This document shows positions 24,352 to 33,758 of a stretch of DNA of 64,000 bases, one piece after another. Under the pieces are notes generated by a model. That model had not been told where the DNA came from, made no database searches, and saw only the letters and a program-made list of their open reading frames with translations. The DNA is from Actinomadura sp. WMMA1423. Its GTDB lineage: Bacteria > Actinomycetota > Actinomycetes > Streptosporangiales > Streptosporangiaceae. Numbering within the stretch: position 1 is the stretch's first letter; each line of letters opens with the position of its first letter. A program made the position numbers and the translations under genes. The DNA lies in NCBI RefSeq assembly GCF_006547145.1, contig NZ_CP041244.1, forward strand, positions 6,138,001 through 6,202,000, written 5' to 3'.

Positions 24352-27300
24352 TCAGGTGATCGACTTCAGGTCCGCCAGGACCTCGGACACGGTGACGTCG
24401 TCCAGCTCGGTGAACGGGTGCTTGGTGCTGGAGGCCCAGGGGTCGCCGGGCTCGTCGCCGAGCCACACCGTCCGGAGGTTCTGGTCCTCGTTGCCGTCGG
24501 CCCAGCCGACCTGGATGCCCGGGTCGAGCTCGACCACGAGGTGCAGGCCGCCGGGGACGGGCCGGGAGATCCAGCGTTCGGTGCCGTTGTCCATCGGGGT
24601 TCCGCGCTGCCAGCCGCGGCGCTCCAACCCGACGACCTTGCCCCAGGGGGCGGTGAGGCCCTCGAACCGCGTGAGCCGGACGTCCTGCCGCTCCTCCTCG
24701 GTGAGGCGGTGGACGTCCCGGCCAAGCTGCGGGAACGGCTGCAGGATCTCGTAGTCGGCGAAGACCTCCGACCAGGCGGTGAGCGCCTCACCGAGCGCCA
24801 GGGGGTGCGCTACCCCGATCATGGCGTCGTCCGGCGGAACGAACACGCCGTCGTCGACGTCGGCGAAGGACCGATCCTCCGCAAGCCGGAACGCGACAAC
24901 CCCAGCGCCCGCGTCCAGGCCCGCCCCAGTCTCCACGCCTGCGCCCGTGTTCGTGCCTGCGGCCGTGTTCGTGCCTGCGGCCGTGGTCGCGGCGGCGGCC
25001 GGGTTGGCGTCGGCACTCATGGTTGTGGGCGTGGCGGGTTCTGCGAGCCAGAGGAGGCGGCGTGTGATGTGCCACATCAGCGGGTGGTCGACCAGGAGGG
25101 TGCGGAACTCGGCCGGCGTCCACCGGCGGCCGGTCACCATCGCGAGCTCCAGCCGCCGGACCTGGTTCGGCATGGTCGCCCGGACGTCCTTCTTGAACTG
25201 CGTGAACGCGGCGTAGGCGACGGGTGCGAGGTCCGGGTCGTCCTTCGCGCCGGGCTTGGGGAGCGCGGCGCGGCGGCGGCCGTCCTCGTCCGACACGACC
25301 GGTTTGAGCTGTTCGTCGAACACGACCGCGAAGCGCCGGGGACCGTAGTCGAGCGTCATGCTCCCGCCCGCGTCCAGACCGATGCCGGGCACGAGCCGGT
25401 CGGCGAGCTGCTCACCGCTCAGCCCGAGCCGCGTGGCGACCTCCTGGATCTTCTCTTCGGCCCGCTTCTTGATCGCCTTGAACGGGGCCCGGTGCGAGAT
25501 GCCGTCGAGCAGCATCAGGGAGGTCTCGGTGCCGATCATCGCCAGCACGTCCAGGCCCCTGACCGCCTTGTGGTGGCCGTTCTCACCCGGCCAGGCGCGG
25601 ATGGCGGGGGTGAGGCGCCGCGCGGCCTCGTCGTCGCCGAACCACCCGACGGCCGTCAGCGCCCACGCGTCCTCGGCCCGTTCGCCGAACCGGCGCCACC
25701 GCTCGAAAAGCGCCCAGGCGAAAGCGGCCAGCGAATCGGCGTCGCACGCGGCCCGCACGGCGTCCAGGCCGGGATGGGGGTCGTCCGGCGGCGACATCGC
25801 CAGGATCGTGAGCAGGTGCCGGACGGCGGTGACCGGCAGCACGCGCCCGCCGTCCGCCGTCCGCACCCGGGGCAGGACGGCCGGGTCGGCGAACGGCCCG
25901 AGCTCCGGGATCTTCCTCGGGACGAGACCGGCGGGGTCGTGGTCCAGCGAGGCCTCCAGCGCGTCACCGGCTTCGGACCGCTCTCCGCGCGCGATCTGGA
26001 TCACGGCGTCGCGCCCCAGTTCCCGGGCGAGGAAGCGCAGGGCGTACTCGGCCGCGTCACGCCGCTTGCCCGCCTTGCCGAACGCGGCCGGGAGCAGCAG
26101 CCGCACCGCCTGCGGGCCGTGCCGGCGCAGCCACGCCTCCGCGTGCTCGCTGCCCGCCTTGCCGCGCAGCAGCCAGCCGGCGACCAGTTCGGCGACCGGC
26201 TCGGCGGCATACGGGACGACCACGTGCCCGCAGCTCGCGGGCTTGCTCCGCGCGCCCTTCACGGCGGCGGTCAGCGCGTCCAGGCCGAACCGCTCGGCCA
26301 GCAGCGGCGCCCACCTCTCGGGCTCCTGGGAGGAGTCGTAGCCGTCCTTCCGCAGGGACCAGCCGGCGACGAGGTGCCGGACCTGCTCGGCGGGACCGAA
26401 GCAGAGCAAGGCCACCTGTTCGGGGCCCCTGAGCCTGCCCGCTTCGAAGTCCGCGATCCGCTGTTCCCAGGTCCCGCGTGACTCGCCCTCGCGCCTCCAC
26501 TTGTACGGGACGTGGAGCGGCCACTCGCACCGGGTGTCTCGCCCGTCCTCGGCCCAGACGACGGACGGTTCGGGCGCGGACAGGCCCGTGAGGAACACGG
26601 GCTCCGGCCGCTCCCGCTTGCGAGCCCACGGCGGGTCCACCAGGAGGACCGGCAGGTCCGCGGGGTCGGCGTCGGCGGTGGCGTCGATTCCGGCCACGAT
26701 CCGTTCGACCGCCGTCCGGGCCTCCTCGGGGAGCATCGGCAGCGCCGCCTTCACCACGTCGAGATTGCCCCGCACGTGCTCGTCGAGCAGCTCCGCGACC
26801 CCTGCCGCGTTCGCTTCCGCGGCCAGCTCCCGCACCGCCCGGACCGGGAACCGCTTCATCGCCTTCATCAGCTCACCGCTGACGTGCGGGTTGGAACGCC
26901 TCCGGAGCAGCGCGCGGAAGGCCTCGTCGGACGGCACGACGCCCAGCACCTCCAGCAGCGCGTCCCGCCGCTGCGAGGAGTCGAGGTGCTCGTCCAGTGC
27001 GGGGACCAGGAGCGGGACGGCGGCCGGCCCGAGTCCGTCGGCCAGCGCGTGCAGGTTCTCCGGGGCGTAGCAGTCGGCCGCGCTCAGCCCGGCCAGGGCA
27101 CCGAGGAGATCGAGGTGCGCGGACGTCCCGAGGCACCGGAGGAGCACACCGCGGGGGACCCCGTCGGGACGCCGGCACAGCTCGCTCACCCAGTCGTCGC
27201 GCGTCGGGGCCAGGTAGGCGGTCAGGAGCCGCTGCCGGACCGAGGCCCGCCGCTCGGCCAGCCGGTCGACGGCCTCGGCGTACTGCTCACCGGTCGCGGC

Positions 27301-27819
27301 GGCCAGCAGGGAGCGCACGCGCAGGGCCCCGTCCGGCAGCCCCCGGACATGGCGCTCGCCCGGCGCCACCGCGCGCACGATCCTGACGCGCCGCCCGTCC
27401 CGCATCTCCCCGTCCGGCCTCGCCTCCAGCCCCCACCGGTCGGTGAGCGCGCACGCGGCGAACGCGACGCCGTGCTCGGACGCCCACGCGTCCACGTACC
27501 GCCGGTGCTCACGCCCCCACACCGGCTCGTCCGCCGTGATCAGCGACAGGACGGCCGCGCCGCGCGGGTCGGGTTCGCCGCCGAGACGGGCGCGCGCCGC
27601 GGCGGCGAGTTCGGGCGCGGTCCCCGGGTCGTCGAGGGTCCGCTCGATCTCGTCCCGCGCCTCGTCCACCGCCCGTGCGACGGCCTTGCTCGCCGCCGCG
27701 TCGAGCGTGACCTCCGGGCCCGGCGCGCCGTCGCGGCGCGGATGCAGACCGCCGCGCCAGCGCTCCGGCATGATCAGGACATCTTCGTCGGGGAGAGCCG
27801 CATACGGCTTGTCGATCAT
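24352..27819 (-). CDS. DUF4132 domain protein (YehI/MolR-like)
   Basis: A large protein of 1155 residues. The chosen start gives MIDKPYAALPDEDVLIMPERW; upstream frame is Arg-rich read-through of the opposite gene. The middle is rich in helical HEAT-like repeats. The C-terminal quarter carries the DUF4132 pattern (QVRRLELAMVTGRRWTPAEF, then DHPLMWHITRRLLWLAE, about residues 875-925). A low-complexity insert of short TNTGAG-type repeats occupies about 930-975 inside that domain. In E. coli the homologue yehI lies beside MoxR AAA+ and VWA genes; here no such partner is seen. Function unknown; probably a cytoplasmic scaffold or substrate-recognition protein. Monocistronic, divergent from a broken tetR gene. 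Confidence 0.85.
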   Translation of the reverse strand: MIDKPYAALPDEDVLIMPERWRGGLHPRRDGAPGPEVTLDAAASKAVARAVDEARDEIERTLDDPGTAPELAAAARARLGGEPDPRGAAVLSLITADEPVWGREHRRYVDAWASEHGVAFAACALTDRWGLEARPDGEMRDGRRVRIVRAVAPGERHVRGLPDGALRVRSLLAAATGEQYAEAVDRLAERRASVRQRLLTAYLAPTRDDWVSELCRRPDGVPRGVLLRCLGTSAHLDLLGALAGLSAADCYAPENLHALADGLGPAAVPLLVPALDEHLDSSQRRDALLEVLGVVPSDEAFRALLRRRSNPHVSGELMKAMKRFPVRAVRELAAEANAAGVAELLDEHVRGNLDVVKAALPMLPEEARTAVERIVAGIDATADADPADLPVLLVDPPWARKRERPEPVFLTGLSAPEPSVVWAEDGRDTRCEWPLHVPYKWRREGESRGTWEQRIADFEAGRLRGPEQVALLCFGPAEQVRHLVAGWSLRKDGYDSSQEPERWAPLLAERFGLDALTAAVKGARSKPASCGHVVVPYAAEPVAELVAGWLLRGKAGSEHAEAWLRRHGPQAVRLLLPAAFGKAGKRRDAAEYALRFLARELGRDAVIQIARGERSEAGDALEASLDHDPAGLVPRKIPELGPFADPAVLPRVRTADGGRVLPVTAVRHLLTILAMSPPDDPHPGLDAVRAACDADSLAAFAWALFERWRRFGERAEDAWALTAVGWFGDDEAARRLTPAIRAWPGENGHHKAVRGLDVLAMIGTETSLMLLDGISHRAPFKAIKKRAEEKIQEVATRLGLSGEQLADRLVPGIGLDAGGSMTLDYGPRRFAVVFDEQLKPVVSDEDGRRRAALPKPGAKDDPDLAPVAYAAFTQFKKDVRATMPNQVRRLELAMVTGRRWTPAEFRTLLVDHPLMWHITRRLLWLAEPATPTTMSADANPAAAATTAAGTNTAAGTNTGAGVETGAGLDAGAGVVAFRLAEDRSFADVDDGVFVPPDDAMIGVAHPLALGEALTAWSEVFADYEILQPFPQLGRDVHRLTEEERQDVRLTRFEGLTAPWGKVVGLERRGWQRGTPMDNGTERWISRPVPGGLHLVVELDPGIQVGWADGNEDQNLRTVWLGDEPGDPWASSTKHPFTELDDVTVSEVLADLKSIT

Positions 27820-27906
27820 GGCCGCGACGCTAACAGCGACGCCCGACACCGGGGCCGACACCGACACGGCGCCTACGCGGTTCGCCGGTGTGAGCGGACG
27901 GCGCGG

Positions 27907-28556
27907 ATGACGCGGAGGACGGCGAGCGCACCCCCGGCGGCCGCGGCCGCGCATCCGGCGGCGAAGACGTCGGGTGTGTCCGAGCAGGGGTTCGACGCCG
28001 TCACCGTCGCCCGCACGGCCGCCGCCGCGGGCATCTCGGTCGGACTGGTGCAGCACTATTTCCGCACCAAGGACGACATGCTCCTGCACGCGTTCAACCA
28101 CGTCAGCGCGTCCATCCGCGGCAGGGTCGACGCGCGCATCCGGGCCGGGACCGAGCACCGGCAGCCCATCTCCCGCGTCCTGGCCGAGGCGCTCGCCGAG
28201 TTCCTCCCACTGGACGGGACGCGCCGCGCCGAGTTCCGGGTCGCGAGGGCCTTCGCCGGGCGCGCACTCGACGCCCCGGCCTCGCCGAGGTCGACGCCGC
28301 GGCCGCCCGCGCGCTGCGCGCCGAGATCGCCCGGGCCGTCCACAACGGCAAGGAATGCGGGGAGGTCGCGGCGGACCTGGACCCCGTGCCCGCCGCCGCC
28401 CGCCTCGCCGCCGTCACCGAAGGACTCGCGACGCAGGTCTACCGCGACCCGGACGCGCTGGACGGCGTCCGCATGGCCGACCTCGCCGCGTCCGTCCTCG
28501 AAACCGAGTTGGCCACCGTCTTCACCGGCGAATGCCGGCAGTACGCCGTCCGCTGA
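27907..28556 (+). pseudogene. TetR-family regulator, frameshifted
   Basis: The first frame from ATG 27907 encodes a TetR DNA-binding helix-turn-helix (FDAVTVARTAAAAGIS, then LVQHYFRTKDDMLLHAF) and the start of a BetI-like C-terminal domain up to GRALDAP. Homology then continues in another frame (LAEVDAAAARALRAEIARA and on to LATVFTGE) to TGA 28554-28556. The shift lies at about 28273-28282 in CCCCGG and fits loss of one base. Helix 1 is also unusual, an Ala/Pro-rich stretch instead of the normal RxxILxAA pattern. Either a true pseudogene or an assembly error in a GC run. It lies 87 bp from the divergent DUF4132 gene, which it may once have controlled. Confidence 0.75.
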
Positions 28557-28569
28557 ACGGCGGCGCGCC

Positions 28570-29451
28570 CTACGCGGGCGCGCCGCTCTCCTTCGTCTCC
28601 GCGGCGGCGGCGGTGCCGTGCCGGTGCTGCGGACCGAGGGCGCGCAGCATCTCCAGGGGCTCGGTGCCGCCGGGCGGCGGCGTGAAGATCCGCAGCCGCT
28701 GGTCCGCCGCGGGCGTCGCGAGGATCTCGCAGTCGAACTCGAGCCTGCCGAGTTCGGGATGGACGAGCCGGTAGGGGTGGGCCTTGCGCACCGCGACCTC
28801 ATGCCGGTCCCACAGCGCCGCGAACTCGGCGCTCGCCTCGCGGAGCCGACCGACCAGCGCGCGGGACGCCGTGTCGTTCTCGCGGCGGGCCACCGCGGCG
28901 CGCAGATCGGAGACCAGCCGCCGGGCGTGCTCCTCGTGCTCCTCGGCTGCGAAATGGCTCCGGACGTCCGGCTCGGTGAACCAGCGCAGCACGATGTTGC
29001 GGTCCTCGGGGGCCACCCCGCACACGCACCCGAACAGCGCCTGCGCCATGTCGTTGTGCGCCAGCAGGTCGCCCAGATCGCTCACGACCTGGACCGGCAC
29101 GCTCTCCAGCCGGTCGAGGACGAACAGCAGGCCCGGCCGCAGATACTCCCCGGCCCGCGCCCCCTCCGGGGGACGGTGGCCCGCGAGCAGGTACAGGTGG
29201 TCCCGCTCGTCGGTGGTCAGCCGCAGCGCGTGCGTGAGCGCGGCCAGGATCTGCACCGAGGGCTGCGGGCTTCTGGCCTGCTCAAGCCGCATGTAGTAGT
29301 CGGCCGACATCCCGGCGAGCGCCGCGACCTCCTCGCGGCGCAGCCCCGGCGTCCGCCGCCTGGGGCCCGCGATCAGCCCGACGTCCCGCGGGGTCAGCCG
29401 TTCCCGGGACCGGCGCAGGAAATCGGCGAGGTCATCGCGGTGCATCCCCAT
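28570..29451 (-). CDS. XRE-type regulator with MmyB-like ligand domain
   Basis: A 293-residue regulator (from MGMHRDDLADFLRR; a start at 29484 would add 11 residues). The N-terminal helix-turn-helix has LRREEVAALAGMSADYYMRLEQ (about 37-58), and the rest fits the MmyB-like ligand-binding domain, a PAS-like fold thought to bind fatty acids or similar small molecules. It is divergent from the oxidoreductase gene at 29613, an arrangement very common for this family, where the regulator represses the neighbouring dehydrogenase. A CCTAGG inverted repeat lies between them. Confidence 0.88.
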   Translation of the reverse strand: MGMHRDDLADFLRRSRERLTPRDVGLIAGPRRRTPGLRREEVAALAGMSADYYMRLEQARSPQPSVQILAALTHALRLTTDERDHLYLLAGHRPPEGARAGEYLRPGLLFVLDRLESVPVQVVSDLGDLLAHNDMAQALFGCVCGVAPEDRNIVLRWFTEPDVRSHFAAEEHEEHARRLVSDLRAAVARRENDTASRALVGRLREASAEFAALWDRHEVAVRKAHPYRLVHPELGRLEFDCEILATPAADQRLRIFTPPPGGTEPLEMLRALGPQHRHGTAAAAETKESGAPA

Positions 29452-29499
29452 ATCGCCAGTGATACCACCGTTCGCCCACCGCATCCTCGGACCGCCGAT

Positions 29500-29525
29500 C
29501 CTAGGGAAACCGCTCCGTTCCTAGG
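29500..29525. promoter_or_regulatory. Candidate operator in the divergent promoter
   Basis: Two CCTAGG palindromes (29500-29505 and 29520-29525) bracket GAAAC and GTT half-sites, giving an imperfect 26-bp dyad centred between the divergent regulator and oxidoreductase genes. It is the only strong symmetry in the 161-bp gap and is a plausible site for the MmyB-like regulator. Confidence 0.5.
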
Positions 29526-29612
29526 CCGCCCGGCCGAAGGCACGCTTCAAGTCGCGGCCATCCTGGGCGCGGCCGTCAGGCCTGTCGAACGAGGAAGAGC
29601 GGTGATCACGCG

Positions 29613-30530
29613 ATGAAGGCGGTGCGGTTCCACGAGTACGGCGGGATCGATGTCCTGCGGGTGGAGGAGGTGGACCGTCCGGTGCCCGGCCCCGGACAGG
29701 TGCTGGTCGAGGTCCGCGCGGCGGGGATCCAGCCCGGCGAGGCCATGATCCGGTCAGGCGGGCTGCATGGGCGCTGGCCGGCGACGTTCCCCTCCGGGCA
29801 GGGCAGCGACCTGGCCGGGGTCATAGTGGAGGCCGGGCCGCACGTGCGGGGCTTCGCCGTGGGCGACGAGGTTCTCGGCTTCACCCACGAGAGGGCGAGC
29901 CACGCGGAGTACGTGGTGCTCGACGACGTGCGCATCACTCCGCGTCCAAAGGGCCTGTCCTGGGACGTGGCCGGATCGCTGCACGTGGCGGGCACGACCG
30001 CCTACGCCACCGTGTTCGCGGTCGACCCGGGCCCCTCCGACACGATCGTGGTCTCCGGCGCGGCCGGCGGCGTCGGGTGCCTGGCCGTCCAGCTGGCGCG
30101 CCGGCGCGGCGCCACGGTGATCGGCCTGGCGAGCGAACCGAACCACGCCTGGCTGAAGGAGCACGGCGTCATCCCGGTCGAGTACGGGGAGGGCGTGGCC
30201 GAGCGGATCCGGCAGGCCTCCGGCGGGCACGTGGACGCGTTCATCGACACCTTCGGGACCGGCTACGTCGAATTGGCGGTGGAGCTGGGCGTCCGGCCCG
30301 AGCGGATCAACACGATCCGCGACTGGGCGACCGCGGCCAAGTACGGCGCGCAGACCGTCGGCGAAAGCGGCGCAGCGTGCGCGGTCGTCCTGGGGGAGCT
30401 GGCCCGTCTGGCCGCCCGCGGTGAACTGGAGGTGCCCATCGCCCGCACCTACCCTCTGGACCGAGTCCAGGACGCCTTCCGCGATCTGGAGCAGCGCCAC
30501 ACCCACGGCAAGATCGTCCTCCACCCCTGA
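29613..30530 (+). CDS. NADP-dependent zinc-free alcohol dehydrogenase/quinone oxidoreductase
   Basis: A 305-residue medium-chain dehydrogenase/reductase. The N-terminal GroES-like domain has GPGQVLVEVRAAGIQPGE (about 26-43), and the Rossmann fold has the nucleotide motif GAAGGVG at 149-155. The catalytic and structural zinc Cys/His ligands are absent, so it belongs to the quinone oxidoreductase branch that reduces enones or quinones with NADPH. Its expression is probably controlled by the divergent MmyB-like regulator through the 29500-29525 dyad. Confidence 0.88.
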   Translation: MKAVRFHEYGGIDVLRVEEVDRPVPGPGQVLVEVRAAGIQPGEAMIRSGGLHGRWPATFPSGQGSDLAGVIVEAGPHVRGFAVGDEVLGFTHERASHAEYVVLDDVRITPRPKGLSWDVAGSLHVAGTTAYATVFAVDPGPSDTIVVSGAAGGVGCLAVQLARRRGATVIGLASEPNHAWLKEHGVIPVEYGEGVAERIRQASGGHVDAFIDTFGTGYVELAVELGVRPERINTIRDWATAAKYGAQTVGESGAACAVVLGELARLAARGELEVPIARTYPLDRVQDAFRDLEQRHTHGKIVLHP

Positions 30531-30580
30531 GCCAAGGGGAAAGGCGGCGCCGTGCACGAACAACGGCCGTCCGGGAACTC

Positions 30581-30586
30581 TATACT
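30581..30586 (+). promoter_or_regulatory. Possible promoter for the STAND locus
   Basis: TATACT is a near-consensus -10 element in an otherwise GC-rich gap; no convincing -35 was found. It lies about 110 bp upstream of the 60-aa gene. Confidence 0.3.
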
Positions 30587-30698
30587 CGCGACCATCGGCG
30601 GAATCGCGGGAGCCTGGACATGGCGGCTCTCCGATTCATGGCTGGTTGGAGCATGCCTTGGACGCCACCGGTGACGTGCCCTTCGTCTCGGACGCGGG

Positions 30699-30881
30699 GT
30701 GAAGCCCCGCGAGGCGGCCGACGCCGTCCCGGAAGGCTCGGCCGCCGCCTCACGGGATGAGGGCCGGGCTCGCCGGGCGGCGAGGGAGATCCGACGGCGG
30801 GCGAGGGAACTCATCGGCGCCGCGTCCGGGCGAGGGTGTGTGAACCAGGCCGACCGCTACCTGATCGTCATCGACCGATGA
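30699..30881 (+). CDS. Small basic protein coupled to the STAND gene
   Basis: A 60-residue protein (GTG start), Ala/Arg-rich and probably helical over residues 15-45 (RRAAREIRRRARELIGAA). It ends in GRGCVNQADRYLIVIDR, clearly related to GRGQLNQAGRDLNINK in the next gene's N-terminus. Its TGA overlaps the next ATG (ATGA), so the two were translated together. The NQAGRDL motif is often seen at the start of actinobacterial NB-ARC/NACHT proteins. Whether this is a genuine partner or a duplicated N-terminal piece cannot be decided here. Confidence 0.5.
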   Translation: MKPREAADAVPEGSAAASRDEGRARRAAREIRRRARELIGAASGRGCVNQADRYLIVIDR

Positions 30882-32601
30882 ACACCCCACCACCAGACCC
30901 GTCCGAAGGCCTGAGCAGCGCCGACTCCGCCGAGCGCGCGACTGGCCCGCAGGTGCACCAGGAAGGGACCGTGTCCGGGCGCGGCCAGCTCAACCAGGCA
31001 GGCCGTGACCTGAACATCAACAAGTCGACAGTGCTGCCCGCAGGGGCGATACGTCCGGTCACTGAAGTGACGGCAGCGCCCGGGTTGGCGAATGTTCCAG
31101 GGCACCGGCAGGTGTTCGTCGGCCGTGGCGACGAGCTTGAGGAACTGGATGCGGCGTTGCGGGCGCCGGGCGGGGTGGTGGTGGCCGCTGTTCACGGGCT
31201 GGGCGGGGTCGGCAAGTCCACCTTGGCCGCCCGCTACGCCGCCACCCACGCCGCCCGCGCTGCGCACACCGCCCGGGTCGCCACCGGGGAGGGGACGGGG
31301 CTCGATGAGGCCGTGTTCAACCCGGTGTGGTGGATCACCGCCGACACCGCCCCGGCCGTGCAGGCGGGACTTGCCGGACTGGCGACCGCTCTGCAGCCGG
31401 AGCTGAAGACGGTGCTGGAGTTGGAGGCGCTGGCCGAGCGGGGCTTGGCCTGGCTGGGCTGCCACTCCGATTGGCTGGTGGTGCTGGACAACGTCAACGA
31501 CCCCGCGCACATCGCGCCGCTTCTGGATCGCACGACACCCTTACCCCCGAAACCATCACCGTCCACCGCCTGGTCCAGGCCCTTGCCCGCACCTCGGACA
31601 CTCACGGCCTAACCGATGACCACGACCCGCACCGTCAGCCCGAAGCCTTCACCAACGCCCGCCAAGCCGCCACCCGACTCCTCAACCAGGCCCGGCCCGC
31701 CGAGATCTACGTTCCGAGTGGGTGGCCACGGTGGCGGCAACTGCTGCCCCACATCGACGCACTGGCTGCTCACACAGAGCCCGGCGCGGACGACACCCGG
31801 ATGAGTTCGTTACTGGACCGTGCTGCCGCCTTCCTGGAGGACCAAGGTCTGCTGACCCGCGCCATCGTCTACTTCGAGCGCGCCTTGACCGCGGACCAGC
31901 GGTTGCGCGGCAACGATCACCCCGACACGTTGATGTCTCGTAGCAACCTCGCCAGCGCCTTTGAGTCGGCGGGGGATCTGGGGCGGGCCATCCCCTTGTA
32001 CGAGGAGACGCTGACTGACTGCGAGCGGGTGTTGGGCCGCGACCACCCCAAAACTCTGCCGGTTCGCAACAACCTGGCTTACGCCTACCGAGCAGCGGGG
32101 GATCTGGGGCGGGCGATCCCGCTGTACGAGGAGACGCTGGCTGACTACGAGCGGGTGTTGGGCGGCGACCACCTCGAGACGCTGACCATTCGTAACAACA
32201 TCGCCTGCGCCTACCGAGTGGCTGGGGATCTGGGGCGGGCGATCCCGCTGTTGATTCAGAATCTGGCTGACCGCGAGCGGGTGTTGGGCGGCGACCACCC
32301 TGACACGCTGACCTCTCGTAACAACCTCGCCAGGGCCTTTGAGTCGGCGGGGGATCTGGGGCGGGCCATCCCGCTGTTCGAAGAGACACTGGCTGACCGC
32401 GAGCGGGTGTTAGGCGACGACCACCCCAACACTCTGTCCTCTCGAGGCAACCTTGCCAACGCCTACCGGGCGGCGGGGGATGCGGGGCGGGCGATTCTGC
32501 TGCTACAGCGAACCCTGGCCGACTGCGAGCGGGTGTTAGGTGCTGACCACCCGACAACCAAAACCGTGCTCGGCAAGCTTCAAGCAGCGACAGAGCCGTA
32601 G
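30878..32601 (+). pseudogene. NB-ARC/TPR (STAND) signalling NTPase, internally deleted
   Basis: The first frame (from 30878) has the NQAGRDL motif, Walker A GLGGVGKST at residues 107-115 and a Walker B WLVVLDNV, then loses homology after APLLDR near 31530. Homology resumes in another frame with DTLTPETITVHRLVQALAR, normally found at the end of the winged-helix region, and continues into a TPR array to TAG at 32601. Most of the ARC and winged-helix segment (a few hundred residues in relatives) is therefore missing and the frame is shifted. Intact relatives act as ligand- or phage-sensing switches. This copy should not make a working NTPase, though the TPR part could be expressed separately. 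Confidence 0.75.
31933..32562 (+). repeat. Five 126-bp tandem TPR-coding repeats
   Basis: Five 42-residue kinesin-light-chain-like TPR units start at 31933, 32059, 32185, 32311 and 32437. Each follows the pattern RNNLAxAYxxAGDLGRAIPL, then ERVLGxDHPxTL. Long blocks such as GGGGATCTGGGGCGGGC are nearly identical between units, so recent unit duplication and slippage are likely. Confidence 0.85.
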
Positions 32602-32812
32602 ATCGCTGTCTCGGAGCCCTCCTTCTGCGACGGACAGAGTGCGGCCCTCAAGTTAGGCTGCGGCCGAGGTCTCGGGTGTGCTGCTGATCTACTTCGGCCA
32701 AAGGTGGGGCGCCGGCCAGTTGCGCGAGGCGGGTCGGTGGTGCTGCCCGCGCGGGCTCGGGCGGTAGCGTCGGCGGAGGGACCTGGCCTGGCAGGAAGGG
32801 GAACGGCGCTTG

Positions 32813-33718
32813 ATGAGGCAGGGGCATGAGCGGGCCGCGGATGTCCGGGACGTGGTGGCCGCGCAGATGCCTGGTTATCGCGTGGGCTCTGTGGTGTTGC
32901 TGGGGGAGGGCGAGGACAACGTCGCCTTCCAGGTCGACGATGAGTTGATCGTCCGGTTCGGTAAGGAGTCCGACGCGGCGGAGCGGGCCCTGCGTGTTCG
33001 TGATGAGGCTCGCCTTCTCGGCGCCGTTGCGGATGTGTCGCCGTTGCCCGTGCCCGAGCCGAGCTTCACGGACGCCGAGCAGGGCTGTCTGGCCTACTTC
33101 AAGCTGCCCGGTCTCCCGTTGATCGACGCGGACCCGCGAGAACGGTCGGCGCATGTTGGTTCGATCGCCGGCGTGCTCGGAGAGTTCCTTGCTGCGTTGC
33201 ATGCCGTTCCGGTCGGGCGGATGGCCGGCCTGGTGGAGACCGACGACGAGCCGATGGCGGTGTGGCTGGAGGAGAGCGCGCAGATCTACGCCACGATCAT
33301 CGAGACCGTGCCGCCGGAGCGCCGGCCCGCAGTGGAGGCGTTTCTCGACACGCCGCCCCCGGACGGGCCACGTGAGCTGGTGTTCTCCCACAACGACCTC
33401 GGGATCGAGCATGTGCTCATCGACCCGGTCAAATGGGCCGTGACCGGGGTCATCGACTGGAGCGACGCCGCCATCACCGATCCGGCGCGCGACTTCGGTC
33501 TGCTCTACCGCGACCTCGGGTCCGCCGCTCTTGATCGGGCTCTGGACGTATATCGGCATGGGGCCGACCTCGGGGAGATCAGGGTGCGCGCAGGCTTCTA
33601 CGCGCGATGCGGCGTGCTGGAGGACATGGCCTACGGGCTTGAGACCGGCTTCAGCGTGTACCTCGACAAGTCCCTGGCAGCACTGGAGTGGCTCTTTCCC
33701 GAGGACGGCCCTCACTAA
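32813..33718 (+). CDS. Aminoglycoside phosphotransferase-family kinase
   Basis: A 301-residue APH-fold kinase (a TTG three bases earlier is possible; AAGGGG lies at about 32796-32801). The N-lobe has VLLGEGEDNVAFQV and a Lys-less RFGK strand. The catalytic loop reads HNDLGIEH and the metal-binding motif is VIDWSDA, with His in place of the usual final Asn of HxDxxxxN. This subgroup includes macrolide and hydroxyurea-type phosphotransferases, but most members have unknown substrates, so resistance should not be assumed. It stands alone on the + strand after the STAND locus. Confidence 0.8.
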   Translation: MRQGHERAADVRDVVAAQMPGYRVGSVVLLGEGEDNVAFQVDDELIVRFGKESDAAERALRVRDEARLLGAVADVSPLPVPEPSFTDAEQGCLAYFKLPGLPLIDADPRERSAHVGSIAGVLGEFLAALHAVPVGRMAGLVETDDEPMAVWLEESAQIYATIIETVPPERRPAVEAFLDTPPPDGPRELVFSHNDLGIEHVLIDPVKWAVTGVIDWSDAAITDPARDFGLLYRDLGSAALDRALDVYRHGADLGEIRVRAGFYARCGVLEDMAYGLETGFSVYLDKSLAALEWLFPEDGPH

Positions 33719-33758
33719 GCGATCGGCCACGTTCCGACGTCGAGGGCCCCGCGCCTGG

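Noticed and set aside
26512..29616. Long plus-strand frame over the DUF4132 and regulator genes
   Set aside because: Antisense to two well-supported genes. Only the part at 27907-28280 is meaningful, as the first half of the broken TetR gene.
30421..30702. Separate gene overlapping the oxidoreductase end
   Set aside because: It is out of frame with the oxidoreductase, lacks a start signal and has no sensible composition.
32813..33718. Antibiotic-resistance phosphotransferase
   Set aside because: The fold is clear, but the catalytic-loop His and the lack of context make a resistance claim unsupported.
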